Positions 1 through 7,374 of a stretch of DNA of 17,517 bases are shown here, piece by piece. Under the pieces are notes generated by a model. It did not search any database. It was not told the origin of the DNA and worked only from the letters and a program-made list of their open reading frames with translations. The position numbers were made by a program, and so were the translations under genes. Each line of letters opens with the position of its first letter. Within the stretch, counting starts at the first letter, position 1. Source of the stretch: Dehalococcoidia bacterium UBA2160 (lineage in GTDB: Bacteria > Chloroflexota > Dehalococcoidia > Lucifugimonadales > UBA1123); assembly GCA_002328865.1 (NCBI GenBank), contig DCWO01000181.1, forward strand, positions 21,075-38,591. Direction: 5' to 3'.

Positions 1-64
1 CGTTCGCCCATGAACGGGTACTCTGTTGACCCCATTCGGGCCAACCCTCGTCGCGCCCAAACGC

Positions 65-99
65 AAAAAGGCTCCGGTTTGAAAACCGGAGCCTTTTTT
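65..99. terminator. Strong bidirectional intrinsic terminator
   Basis: An inverted repeat has arms at 65-80 and 83-98. Its GC-rich core GGCTCCGG pairs with CCGGAGCC and is flanked by A-runs on the left and T-runs on the right, so each strand has a hairpin followed by a U-tract. On the minus strand it lies 30 bases after the stop of the SDR gene ending at 129 and should end that operon. On the plus strand it could end a gene lying left of the window. Confidence 0.9.
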
Positions 100-128
100 C
101 AGATGACCGTTGAGTCAGCCTGTCCCCG

Positions 129-1073
129 CTACCTCGGCGCCGCCGGAGGAACAGGGTTGACCAAACCCGACGCCAGGGAGATCGGGATGAGCTGGTCCAG
201 CTCGTCCAAAGTCCAGCGCCCGTTCTTGTGGATGCTCTTCGTGACGTGGCGCGCTCCGTAGAGAGTCACCTGCCAGCCGCTGACTCCGATGACCTGGCCG
301 GTGATGTTGCCGCCAGCCTCGCTGCATAGGTACACCGTTTTGGGAGCGTTGTTGGCCGGGTCGCTGGCCTCGGGCGGACCCTGGATCGGCGCGCCTTGGG
401 CCTGCATCACGGGTGCCTGGGGCACCTGTGTCGAACCGCGCAGGTCGCGAGTGGACTGCGGGACAGTGGCGGTCATGCGAGTTGCGCCGCCCGGATATAC
501 TGCGTTCGCGGTGATGCCGAAGGGGGCCAGATCCTTGGCCAGGGATCGCGCGAAGCCAACCATGCCCTCTTTAGCCGCAGAGTAGTTGGTCTGACCGGAG
601 GAGCCCAGCCCCGATCCCGACGAGAACAGAACGAGCCGGCCGTATTTCTGCCGGATCATGTGAGGGACCGCCTGGCGGACCATGTTGAAGGCGCCATAGA
701 GGTGAACTTGGAGAACCGCGTCCCATTCGGCTTCGGTCATGTTGAACACCATGCGGTCTCGGAGGATTCCCGCGACGTGGCACACGGCGTCTATCCTGCC
801 GAAGTTGTCGATGGCCGTCTGAACGATCTTGCCGGCGGACTCGTACTCTGCCACCGAGTCGAAGTTGGCCACGGCGGTTCCGCCCGCGTCGCGGATCGCC
901 TGTGCTGTTTGCTCGGCCGGCGACTCGGAGGTGCCCTCGCCGTCGACCGCGCCGCCCAGGTCGTTGACCACGACCGACGCCCCGTCTTCGGCCATCCACT
1001 TGGCGACTTCGGCCCCGATTCCGCGACCGGCGCCCGTCACTATGACGACTCTGCCTTCCATTCTATTACCCAT
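129..1073 (-). CDS. Short-chain dehydrogenase/reductase, 17beta-HSD4-like long SDR
   Basis: A 314-residue NAD(P)-dependent SDR. Visible motifs are the Rossmann glycine motif TGAGRGIG (13-20), VVVNDLGG at the end of the second strand (34-41), and the catalytic Tyr164 and Lys168 in YSAAK, with serines at 151-152. The NDLGG..DG.G signature and the length resemble the SDR domain of peroxisomal multifunctional enzyme type 2 and bacterial hydroxyacyl-CoA or hydroxysteroid dehydrogenases; the substrate is unknown. The usual NNAG motif reads HVAG here. The C-terminal 80 residues, rich in Pro, Gln and Ala, extend the basic fold. The ATG at 1073 is preferred because a GAGGT lies just upstream and because it aligns with MGNR of the neighbouring paralog; a GTG at 1088 is possible. 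It is the second gene of a two-gene operon, 80 bases after its paralog. Confidence 0.9.
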   Translation of the reverse strand: MGNRMEGRVVIVTGAGRGIGAEVAKWMAEDGASVVVNDLGGAVDGEGTSESPAEQTAQAIRDAGGTAVANFDSVAEYESAGKIVQTAIDNFGRIDAVCHVAGILRDRMVFNMTEAEWDAVLQVHLYGAFNMVRQAVPHMIRQKYGRLVLFSSGSGLGSSGQTNYSAAKEGMVGFARSLAKDLAPFGITANAVYPGGATRMTATVPQSTRDLRGSTQVPQAPVMQAQGAPIQGPPEASDPANNAPKTVYLCSEAGGNITGQVIGVSGWQVTLYGARHVTKSIHKNGRWTLDELDQLIPISLASGLVNPVPPAAPR

Positions 1074-1153
1074 GAACTCATACCTCACTTGATGGTGTGC
1101 GGGCCCTAACGTATGGGACGTTGCGGCGCCCGGCGGTTAAATTGGAATGAAGC

Positions 1154-2077
1154 TTAGACACCGTCGCCGATCATCTTCGGAATCAGCACGTCCATCTCTT
1201 CCATCGTGAAGTTGCCCCACTTCAGCACGGATCGCTCGACGGCTGGGTGTGAGTACAGGAAGATGCTGCCGCCTCGCACTCCGAAGACCGTGCAGTTGAT
1301 GTTTGGCGATGCGTCGGTGCACAGGTAAACGGCCAGCGGCGCTACGTTCTCGGGGTCGTCGGGCCAGCCGGGGCCTTCCCATTCGCCCAGGGCGGGTGAC
1401 TCGCCGATTCCGGCGCGTTCGTCACGGCTGGGTCCGGTCGCCGAGGCCACGCGGTGCTCTTCGACGGTGCCGGGGAAAAGCCTGGTCTCGACCATCGGAG
1501 AGATCGCGTTGCAGGTGACCCCGTATCGGCCCAGGTCTCGGCCAACGGTGCGGGTGACGCCGATGATGCCCTCGGATGCCGCGGCGTAGGCGGAGCGTCC
1601 CATGTCGCCGAGTCCGGCATCGGAGGTCATGTTCACGATGCGTCCGCTCCTTGCCTGCCGGAACATGATAGCGGCGAACTTCGTCGTGGTGAATACGCCC
1701 TTCGTGTTGTTGCGGACCACCTGGTCCCAGTCGCTCGGCGACATCTGGTAGATCATGCGCTCTCGCATGATGCCGGCGCTGTTGACCAGCACGTCCAGTT
1801 GGCCGTACGTGTCGTTGGCCTGTTTGATTACAGCTTCGCCGCCGTCCATGAGTGCGACGTTGTCGTAGTTGGCGGATGCCTGACCGCCTCGAGCTTGGAT
1901 TTCGGCCACAACGGCGTCGGCCGGGTCGTGGGATGCGCCGGTGCCGTCGACCTCGCATCCGAGGTCGTTTACGACTACCTTTGCACCCTCTTCTGCCAGG
2001 AGCAGGGCCACGCCCCGTCCCACGCCCCTTCCGGCTCCCGTGACCACTGCCACTTTGCCATCAAGACGGTTGCCCAT
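1154..2077 (-). CDS. Short-chain dehydrogenase/reductase paralog lacking the catalytic lysine
   Basis: A 307-residue SDR, paralog of the gene just downstream on the same strand; the two align without gaps through the active site. It has TGAGRGVG (13-20), VVVNDLG (34-40), NSAG (99-102) and the active-site Tyr164. The position of the catalytic lysine (168) is serine: the motif is YAAAS, codon TCC, instead of YxxxK. Thr151 and Ser152 sit where the catalytic serine is expected. It may have weak, altered or no dehydrogenase activity and could act as a partner subunit of its neighbour; this is inference. The start is well supported, with GGAGGT 6 bases upstream of ATG 2077. It is the first gene of the minus-strand operon and is divergent from the histidine phosphatase. 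Confidence 0.9.
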   Translation of the reverse strand: MGNRLDGKVAVVTGAGRGVGRGVALLLAEEGAKVVVNDLGCEVDGTGASHDPADAVVAEIQARGGQASANYDNVALMDGGEAVIKQANDTYGQLDVLVNSAGIMRERMIYQMSPSDWDQVVRNNTKGVFTTTKFAAIMFRQARSGRIVNMTSDAGLGDMGRSAYAAASEGIIGVTRTVGRDLGRYGVTCNAISPMVETRLFPGTVEEHRVASATGPSRDERAGIGESPALGEWEGPGWPDDPENVAPLAVYLCTDASPNINCTVFGVRGGSIFLYSHPAVERSVLKWGNFTMEEMDVLIPKMIGDGV

Positions 2078-2245
2078 TCGTCACCTCCAGTGATTCTTGT
2101 TTCAGCGCGGCTATGCGGTTGATCAAATAAGTTGCATGAGGCGCCCCCATGCGTCGGCCACAATATACCTCATGCACAGCGATATGAAAAGATCGGCGTG
2201 AAGCGCCGCCGGACGGCGCTGTCAAAGGCGAGGTCCGAGCGGCTG

Positions 2246-2254
2246 TGCTATCTT
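2246..2254 (+). promoter_or_regulatory. Extended -10 promoter element
   Basis: TGCTATCTT matches the TGnTATnnT extended -10 form and lies about 30 bases before the TTG start of the histidine phosphatase. There is no clear -35. It supports the downstream TTG start rather than the longer reading frame that opens at 2132. Confidence 0.4.
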
Positions 2255-2284
2255 ATGCGACAGCCGAAACCGGAGGAGCGAGCG

Positions 2285-2974
2285 TTGATCCACAAAGACT
2301 TCAGGTGCGATTTCTACTTCATCAGACACGGAGAATCCGCGTCGAACGCCGATCCCAGATTCGTTGCGGGAGTCAACTGGGACGCCCCTCTGACCGGAAA
2401 GGGGTTCGAGCAGGCCAAAGCTCTTGGTGTCCGAATGAAAGAAGAAGGCGTGAAGTTCGACCGAGTCTACAGTTCCACCATGGCCCGGGCCATCTCGACC
2501 GCCGAAACAATGCTCGCGGAGATGGGCGAGGGAGACAGAGACTTTCCGAAGATCGAAGCCATTATGGAACAGCAGATACCAGGGTGGCGAGGGGTCCCAA
2601 GAGAGGAAGTGATGACGCCCCAGACCGTCGCGCTGATGGCGACAAAGGGCTCGGATTTCGTGGGCCCTCAAGGCGAATCCATGAGACAGGTTCGGCGGCG
2701 GGTGACCAACTGGTTGGAGGACGAGCTCATCTACAACGAAGGACTGACCGCCGCCCCGACGTCGATGACGGTGGCAATAGTCGGTCACGGCAACGCGCTC
2801 CGTTGCCTGTACCAGTACATCCTCGGATTCGGCGACGCGTTCCTATATCGGATGGCCATCGACAACACGTCGATCGGTCGGTTCATCTTCGACCATCGAG
2901 GTTGGTCGGTCGTCCGTTTGAACGACGCCATGCACCTGGGCAACGCCGCCACCAGCTTCGAATCGAGGACGTGA
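2285..2974 (+). CDS. Histidine phosphatase superfamily protein (phosphoglycerate mutase-like)
   Basis: A 229-residue member of the branch-1 histidine phosphatases. The phosphate-accepting motif is RHG at 14-16 in FIRHGES, followed by an LTGKG segment, the SSTMARAISTA motif (63-73) with a substrate-binding arginine, and the second catalytic histidine His168 in VGHGNALR. Such enzymes form a phosphohistidine intermediate and act as phosphatases or mutases on small phosphorylated metabolites; the substrate cannot be told from sequence. The frame is open from 2132, but the start is taken as TTG at 2285 because GGAGGA lies at 2272-2277 with ideal spacing and the family normally begins just before the RHG strand. 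An ATG at 2255 is an alternative without a good ribosome site. The gene is divergent from the SDR operon. Confidence 0.88.
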   Translation: MIHKDFRCDFYFIRHGESASNADPRFVAGVNWDAPLTGKGFEQAKALGVRMKEEGVKFDRVYSSTMARAISTAETMLAEMGEGDRDFPKIEAIMEQQIPGWRGVPREEVMTPQTVALMATKGSDFVGPQGESMRQVRRRVTNWLEDELIYNEGLTAAPTSMTVAIVGHGNALRCLYQYILGFGDAFLYRMAIDNTSIGRFIFDHRGWSVVRLNDAMHLGNAATSFESRT

Positions 2975-3374
2975 CCCATCGGCCACTCGACGGGTCGAGA
3001 CGAAGCCGGGATCCCGATGCGTCGGGACTCCCAAGCAACGGCTTTCTGTTGATGTCGATTTCCGTGGTGATGGCGCCGTCCTGAACTGCGAGTACATGGG
3101 GTGCGGGGGCGAAGCCCCACCGGATCCTAGGGTGTCCCTAGAAAACCTTCGCGGGCGGGTGGGTGGGACCAGAAGAGTGACGTGAAGCGCCATCCAACGC
3201 AACGGTGAAATGTAGATTCGATTCGGTCGAAACTTCCACCGCTACTATCCTATGCATCGTCCGTTGTGCGAACACAAGGTTGCTTCCAAGCACCGGCTCT
3301 GTGATCGCCGACTGCTCAGGCGCACGGACGGCCGTTGCGACGAGCAGTTCAGGTTGGCGCGGAAGGCCTCAACG
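2975..3374. other. Intergenic region with short dispersed repeats and hairpins
   Basis: These 400 bases hold no convincing gene. A 26-base element at 3001-3026 recurs at 12948-12973. Small perfect hairpins lie at 3106-3118 (GGGGC-GAA-GCCCC) and 3127-3141 (CTAGGG-TGT-CCCTAG). Neither is followed by a T-run on the plus strand, so they look like parts of a repeat element rather than intrinsic terminators. Confidence 0.5.
3001..3026 (+). repeat. 26-base dispersed intergenic repeat, copy 1
   Basis: The segment beginning CGAAGCCGGGATCCC and ending ATGCGTCGGG matches 12948-12973 at 24 of 26 positions by eye. Both copies are intergenic and follow a gene on the same strand. Confidence 0.6.
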
Positions 3375-3641
3375 CTACTGCCAGCGCTTCAGACCGGCCA
3401 GTGTCTGACGAGCCGTGGCCGCGGCGTCCGACCCCTCTGGGATCGCCTCGGCCGGGATCATGCTGGATATGAAATCCGCCATGCTCTCCATCGTCTGATC
3501 CGGCGTAACGAACGCGCCCTTCTGGTAGCAGTAGGTGCAATACTCGTCGTGCACCGAGCCATCGGCCTGGGTGCCGTGTTCCTCGGTCTTAGTCATGGGC
3601 ATCGCGCAACTCTGGCACACAGGCGCCGCTGGGCTGGTCAT
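3375..3641 (-). CDS. Small putative zinc-ribbon protein
   Basis: An 88-residue protein with two CxxC knuckles, Cys9/Cys12 in CQSCAMPM and Cys35/Cys38 in YCTYCYQKG. Between them is a stretch of the type EEHGTQADGS, followed by a helical C-terminal half. This matches the small 'putative zinc ribbon' family (typical form CQSCGMPL...GT..DGS...YCxYCYxxG), widespread in bacteria and without a known biochemical role. GGAGGA lies 4 bases before the ATG at 3641. It is a single minus-strand gene, 134 bases downstream of the YbaK-type gene; co-transcription is possible but not shown. Confidence 0.85.
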   Translation of the reverse strand: MTSPAAPVCQSCAMPMTKTEEHGTQADGSVHDEYCTYCYQKGAFVTPDQTMESMADFISSMIPAEAIPEGSDAAATARQTLAGLKRWQ

Positions 3642-3775
3642 GGCATCCTCCTCCGTGGAGACGTGTTTTCGTGTTTGGCCTACGATTCATGCATCCGTTT
3701 TCGTGAGGTCAGGACAGTGTTTCACAAACAAACGTTCTGGTCAATGGTCCGATGAGCGAGGCAGCTTGATCCGCG

Positions 3776-4279
3776 TCACTCCCTCGGCGGCAGCGACAAA
3801 CCTTCGATGAACTCTAAGTTCGGGACCTTCTGCATCTCACGCGGATCTAGGCGAATCTTGGAGGACCGGCTGCCGGAGCCCAGAATCACGGAGTCGAGGA
3901 CGAGCAGCTTCTGGTCCACGTAGATCGGGAGGTCGGCGGGCAGCGCGAACGGCGTGACGCCGCCGATCATCATCCCCGTGACGGCGGCGGTCTCGTCGGC
4001 CGACGCAAACGACACGCGCGACACCTCCATCAGGCCTTTGACGCGCTTGTTGACGTCCAGCCTGTCCGTCCCTTTCACGATGCACGCGCTGTACTTCTTG
4101 GCGCCCCGCTTCGAGGCGACGACAATTGTGTTGCCGCATGAGTCCAACGGGAAGTCGTATCGTTCGCAGAAAGCAGCTGTGTCCGCGAATTCCGCGTCGA
4201 TCTCGAACAGCTCGTATTCCACGCCCATGGACTTCAGCGCCGACTCCACGGCTATCACGATGTCTGCTTCCTGTGTCAT
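3776..4279 (-). CDS. YbaK/ProX-type aminoacyl-tRNA deacylase domain protein
   Basis: A 167-residue single-domain protein of the YbaK/aminoacyl-tRNA-synthetase-associated family. Members hydrolyse mischarged tRNAs such as Cys-tRNA(Pro) or Ala-tRNA(Pro) in trans. Visible signatures are an N-terminal helix followed by VEYELFEID, the KTIV-like strand (NTIVVASKRG, about 49-58), the lysine-rich VKGTDRLDVNKRVKG, and the glycine turn GMMIGGVTPFALP (about 103-115), which corresponds to the family's GGxSPxG loop. The frame stays open upstream to 4399, but ATG 4279 is chosen because GGGAG precedes it by about 8 bases and the domain begins there. Which tRNA it edits is not determinable here. Confidence 0.85.
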   Translation of the reverse strand: MTQEADIVIAVESALKSMGVEYELFEIDAEFADTAAFCERYDFPLDSCGNTIVVASKRGAKKYSACIVKGTDRLDVNKRVKGLMEVSRVSFASADETAAVTGMMIGGVTPFALPADLPIYVDQKLLVLDSVILGSGSRSSKIRLDPREMQKVPNLEFIEGLSLPPRE

Positions 4280-4439
4280 TCCAATCTCCCGGGGAAAAGT
4301 GTCAAAGAGACGATTATTCTGCGAATCGGGCGCCGCCACGTTGTTGCCGCATCGGGTTGATATGAAAACTAGCCTTGCCCGTTCTTGATGCTTGTTCAAT
4401 CGCCAACGTATTGCCGACGATCTGCAACTGGCGCCTTGT

Positions 4440-5462
4440 CTAGTCGAATGAGATAGCGGCGCGGCCCAGGAGCGTCTGGCGAGAAAGGGTGTCGAACACC
4501 TCCTCCACGTCCTCCAGCGCCACGCGTTTGGTCACCACCGGCTTCACCAGTCCGCGGGCCACGACTCGGATGACCTCTCGCATCTCCTCGTAGCTACAGT
4601 AACGGTTGCCGGTAATGACCTGCTCCCGTAGCAGCCGCGAAATGTTGAAAGGGAATGTGCCGGGCTCCACGCCAACGATGACGAACGTTCCGGCCGTGGA
4701 CAGGGCGTTGATGCCGGCTTCGGCGGTTTGGGGCGAGCCGAAGAAATCGGCGCAGACCTCGACCCCCTTGCCGTCGGTTAGGCGGCTGACCTCCTCGACG
4801 ATGTCCTGTGCCCGGCCGTTGATCACCTCGTCAGCGCCGTATTGCCTGCAGAAGGCGAGCTTCTCCTCGGAGATGTCCACGGCGATGACCCGCGCGCCGA
4901 AGAGCTTGGCCATCTGAACGGCGTGGATTCCGACGCCGCCAGCGGCGCCGATGATCAGCACGTCGTCCATGGGCTTGACGTGGGCCCGGGACTTCATGAC
5001 GTGCCAGGGGGTGCAGATGGCGTCGGCGGTGACAGCGGCCGCCTCGTAGTCCAGCTCGTCGGGGATGGGAATGAAGTTCTGGTACGGCAGCGCCACGTAC
5101 TCGGCGAATCCGCCGTCGACAACCGTGCCCACGTTTCCCCGCAAGTTGCTGCACAGGGTCTCTCTGCCGATGCGGCACCACTTGCAGTTCCAACAATTCA
5201 GATAGAAGTGGACAAGGCAGCGCTCTCCCTTTGAGAGCGCGGTGACGCCTGAGCCGACCTCGACGATGCCGCCGGCGATCTCGTGGCCGATGATGCGAGG
5301 AAACTTTACGCGTGGACCTCTGGCTTCGCGGATATGGGCGAGCGTGAGGCCAACGCCAGCGGAGCGGACCTTGAGGAGGGCTTCGCCGGGTCCTGGGGAC
5401 GGGATGTCCACCTCGGCGGAACGCAGCGGGCCGCCAGGCTCGTCAAGCAACATGGCGCGCAT
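4440..5462 (-). CDS. Zinc-type medium-chain alcohol dehydrogenase, catalytic Cys replaced by Gly
   Basis: A 340-residue medium-chain dehydrogenase/reductase with a GroES-like N-terminal domain and a Rossmann domain. The GHE motif carries His60 and Glu61. The structural zinc lobe is intact, with Cys90, Cys93, Cys96 and Cys104 in C-x2-C-x2-C-x7-C spacing. The NAD(P) motif is GAAGGVG (162-168), and Asp186 ends the next strand. The first catalytic zinc ligand, normally Cys in GVCHTD, is Gly38 (AGVGLTLAH); Cys150 could serve as the third ligand. Catalytic zinc may therefore be bound unusually or be absent, and activity could be a reductase type. AAGGAG lies just before the ATG at 5462, a tight spacing of 2 bases. 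It is divergent from the third SDR. Confidence 0.88.
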   Translation of the reverse strand: MRAMLLDEPGGPLRSAEVDIPSPGPGEALLKVRSAGVGLTLAHIREARGPRVKFPRIIGHEIAGGIVEVGSGVTALSKGERCLVHFYLNCWNCKWCRIGRETLCSNLRGNVGTVVDGGFAEYVALPYQNFIPIPDELDYEAAAVTADAICTPWHVMKSRAHVKPMDDVLIIGAAGGVGIHAVQMAKLFGARVIAVDISEEKLAFCRQYGADEVINGRAQDIVEEVSRLTDGKGVEVCADFFGSPQTAEAGINALSTAGTFVIVGVEPGTFPFNISRLLREQVITGNRYCSYEEMREVIRVVARGLVKPVVTKRVALEDVEEVFDTLSRQTLLGRAAISFD

Positions 5463-5672
5463 CGCATTGCTCCTTTCTGCGACAATGATCGTCCCTCAGC
5501 GTGTATTTCGGATGGGAACCAGTGCTCTCACGAACACACGACCTTGAGTCAAAACAGACGATATTCCTCCCTTCTGAAGCTGTCAACCGCGCCAGGATTC
5601 AATCTCGCTTCACTAGGGAAGCAAGGTTCGTCGAACTGTTCTCATGACGAAGATGCCGACCGAGACTCGCGC

Positions 5673-5681
5673 TGCTATCAT
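5673..5681 (+). promoter_or_regulatory. Extended -10 promoter element
   Basis: TGCTATCAT fits the TGnTATnnT extended -10 pattern and lies 40 bases before the ATG of the SDR at 5721. It is nearly the same as the element before the histidine phosphatase. No good -35 is visible. Confidence 0.4.
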
Positions 5682-5720
5682 GTCGGGCACACGCAAACCT
5701 GCGACCCGAGAGGCTTCAAC

Positions 5721-6503
5721 ATGAGATTGGAAGGCAAAACCGCAATCATCACCGGGGCGGCCCAGGGATTGGGACGAGCCATCGCATTGGACTTCGCGTC
5801 CGAGGGCGCGGCGATGCTATTGGCTGACATTCAGGGCGAGAAGGTCGCCCAGGTCGCCGCTCTCATCGGCGAGAATGGCGGGCAGGCTGAAGCCATCGAA
5901 GTTGATGTCACGAACGCTTCAGCAGTCGATCGCATGGTCGCCAGGGCGCTCGAGCTGTACGGCAGCGTCGACATCCTGGTGAATGACGCCGGAGGCAGCG
6001 GCAACCAGGGCATACAGGACATCACCGACGTGACCGAAGAGCAGTGGGACGCGACCGTCGACGTCAACCTCAAAAGCGCGTTCCTTTGCGCCAAGGCCAT
6101 CGTGCCCCATATGAGGGAGCGCGGGTACGGCCGCATCGTCAACCTCTCGTCGTTCAGCGCCAAAGGCAATTTCGGAGAGTTGGGCACGACCGCGGTGAGA
6201 CTCCCATACGCGGCGGCCAAGTCCGGCATCCTGGGGTTCACGTTCCAATTGGCGAGGGACCTCGGCCCTGACGGCATCTACGTCAACGCCGTGCAGCCCG
6301 GATTCATTCTGACCGAGCCTGGCGCCAGGGTGCACGATCGTTTCGAAGAGCTGCCCGACGATGTCCGCGACCGAATGACACGAGCGACGCCGCTCGGCAG
6401 ACCGGGCAGGCCCGATGACGTCGCCAAAGCCGTAACGTTCCTGGCTTCCGACGACGCCAGCTACACGACAGGCTCCGTCCTGGAGGTCACGGGAGGACGT
6501 TGA
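5721..6503 (+). CDS. Short-chain dehydrogenase/reductase, classical (FabG-like)
   Basis: A 260-residue classical SDR with a complete active site: TGAAQGLG (11-18), a strand ending in Asp36 that could favour NAD(H), NDAG (88-91), Asn116, Ser143/144, and Tyr163 with Lys167 in YAAAK. The C-terminus LASDDASYTTGSVLEVTGG is the usual end of FabG/3-oxoacyl-reductase relatives. It presumably oxidises or reduces a hydroxyl/keto pair; the substrate is unknown. The frame is open far upstream to 5283, but ATG 5721 begins the canonical MRLEGKTAIITGA start, with a weak GAGAGG upstream. Its TGA stop overlaps the ATG of the macrodomain gene (TGATG), so the two are translationally coupled. Confidence 0.92.
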   Translation: MRLEGKTAIITGAAQGLGRAIALDFASEGAAMLLADIQGEKVAQVAALIGENGGQAEAIEVDVTNASAVDRMVARALELYGSVDILVNDAGGSGNQGIQDITDVTEEQWDATVDVNLKSAFLCAKAIVPHMRERGYGRIVNLSSFSAKGNFGELGTTAVRLPYAAAKSGILGFTFQLARDLGPDGIYVNAVQPGFILTEPGARVHDRFEELPDDVRDRMTRATPLGRPGRPDDVAKAVTFLASDDASYTTGSVLEVTGGR

Positions 6504-7021
6504 TGCGCGAACGCGTTGATCTTTACATTGGAGACATTACGACGCTCCAAGTCGACGCCATCGTGAACGCCGCGAACACGACGCTGCTGGGCGGTGGAGG
6601 CGTGGACAGCGCGATACATGCCGTCGCCGGTCCCGAGCTTCTCGCTGAGTGCCGAAAACTGGGCGGATGCGAGACCGGCGACGCCAAGATCACGCGAGGG
6701 TACGATTTGCCTGCGAACCACGTCATCCACACCGTGGGGCCGATATGGCGAGACGGAAGGTCCGACGAGGACGAGTTGCTGGCGTCATGCTACCGAAACT
6801 CGCTGTCAGTGGCACACGCCAACAACATCGACACCATCGCGTTTCCGGCGATCAGCACCGGCGTGTACGGCTTCCCGAAAGAACGCGCGACCGAAATCGC
6901 AGTCCGTGAAGTTATTCGATTCTTGAACCAAGACAACGCGATCGTTAAGGTCACCTTCGTATGCTTCTCGGAGAGCGATTTCGAAGTGTATTCCCGAATC
7001 CTTGGCGAGAGAACGACCTAG
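6503..7021 (+). CDS. Macrodomain protein, probable O-acetyl-ADP-ribose deacetylase
   Basis: A 172-residue single macrodomain of the YmdB/MacroD type. Motifs are GDIT (10-13), NAAN (22-25), the glycine loop GGGGVDSAIH (30-39) with the conserved Asp35, AKITRGYDLP (61-70), HTVGP (76-80) and the second ligand loop STGVYGFP (118-125). The family binds ADP-ribose and removes acetyl or ADP-ribosyl groups from O-acetyl-ADP-ribose and modified proteins in the cytoplasm. The start is the ATG overlapping the upstream SDR stop, with GGGAGG 6 bases before it. A TTG one codon earlier is also possible. Coupling to an NAD-dependent SDR is notable but its meaning is unknown. Confidence 0.93.
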   Translation: MRERVDLYIGDITTLQVDAIVNAANTTLLGGGGVDSAIHAVAGPELLAECRKLGGCETGDAKITRGYDLPANHVIHTVGPIWRDGRSDEDELLASCYRNSLSVAHANNIDTIAFPAISTGVYGFPKERATEIAVREVIRFLNQDNAIVKVTFVCFSESDFEVYSRILGERTT

Positions 7022-7057
7022 GTCGATGTGATTCCGCCGTCGGTCCGGCACAACTGA

Positions 7058-7088
7058 AACGGGAGCCCCGATGTCCGGCGCTCCCGTT
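7058..7088. terminator. Hairpin between convergent genes, possible terminator
   Basis: AACGGGAGC (7058-7066) pairs perfectly with GCTCCCGTT (7080-7088) around a 13-base loop, between the plus-strand macrodomain gene and the minus-strand gene ending at 7092. There is no clear U-tract on either strand, so it is only a plausible shared terminator. Confidence 0.45.
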
Positions 7089-7091
7089 GTG

Positions 7092-7352
7092 CTAGCTTGT
7101 GCCATTTTGCCGCTGCCTCCTCAGCTTCTCCCGCTCCCACCCGCTGAGAGGCGGCTTGCCCCGAGGCGGGCGTTTGCGCGAGTGGTCGATGAACGACCTG
7201 CCGATATGGGAATCAACCTCTCTCTGTACGTCGTCCGGTATCTCAACCGGTCGCCATCCGCAGTAGATGCACTTGAGTTCGTCTTCGAACGGTTCGTCGA
7301 CGACGAGACCTTCGCATCTGGGGCATGTCTCTTGTCTAAGCATTGTATACAT
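7092..7352 (-). CDS. Small zinc-ribbon-like protein with basic tail
   Basis: About 86 residues from the ATG at 7352 or 83 from the ATG at 7343; neither has a strong ribosome site. There is a CPRC knuckle close to the N-terminus and a CIYC knuckle about 20 residues later (CPRCEG...LKCIYCGW), so a single zinc-ribbon is likely. The C-terminal third is strongly basic, with GWEREKLRRQRQ, suggesting nucleic-acid or ribosome contact; that is inference. I do not recognise a named family. The reading frame could extend to 7436, but that would overlap the upstream gene. It lies 22 bases after the stop of that gene and is probably co-transcribed with it. It converges on the macrodomain gene. Confidence 0.65.
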   Translation of the reverse strand: MYTMLRQETCPRCEGLVVDEPFEDELKCIYCGWRPVEIPDDVQREVDSHIGRSFIDHSRKRPPRGKPPLSGWEREKLRRQRQNGTS

Positions 7353-7374
7353 CCAGAATCCGGCTATCGGCTGT

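Noticed and set aside
1..60. tRNA or gene end left of the terminator
   Set aside because: A short inverted motif CGTTC...GAACG is visible at 1-16, but there is no recognisable tRNA structure or coding end in so few bases.
396..1109. Long plus-strand open frame opposite the first SDR
   Set aside because: It is antisense to a clear SDR with complete motifs; the translation is low-complexity and unlike any protein. Such shadows are common in GC-rich genes.
2245..3084. Plus-strand 279-codon frame overlapping the histidine phosphatase
   Set aside because: Arg/Ser-rich translation without motifs; the phosphatase frame has catalytic residues and a good ribosome site.
5283..5720. N-terminal extension of the third SDR
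   Set aside because: Antisense to the start of the alcohol dehydrogenase and not protein-like; the canonical SDR start is at 5721.
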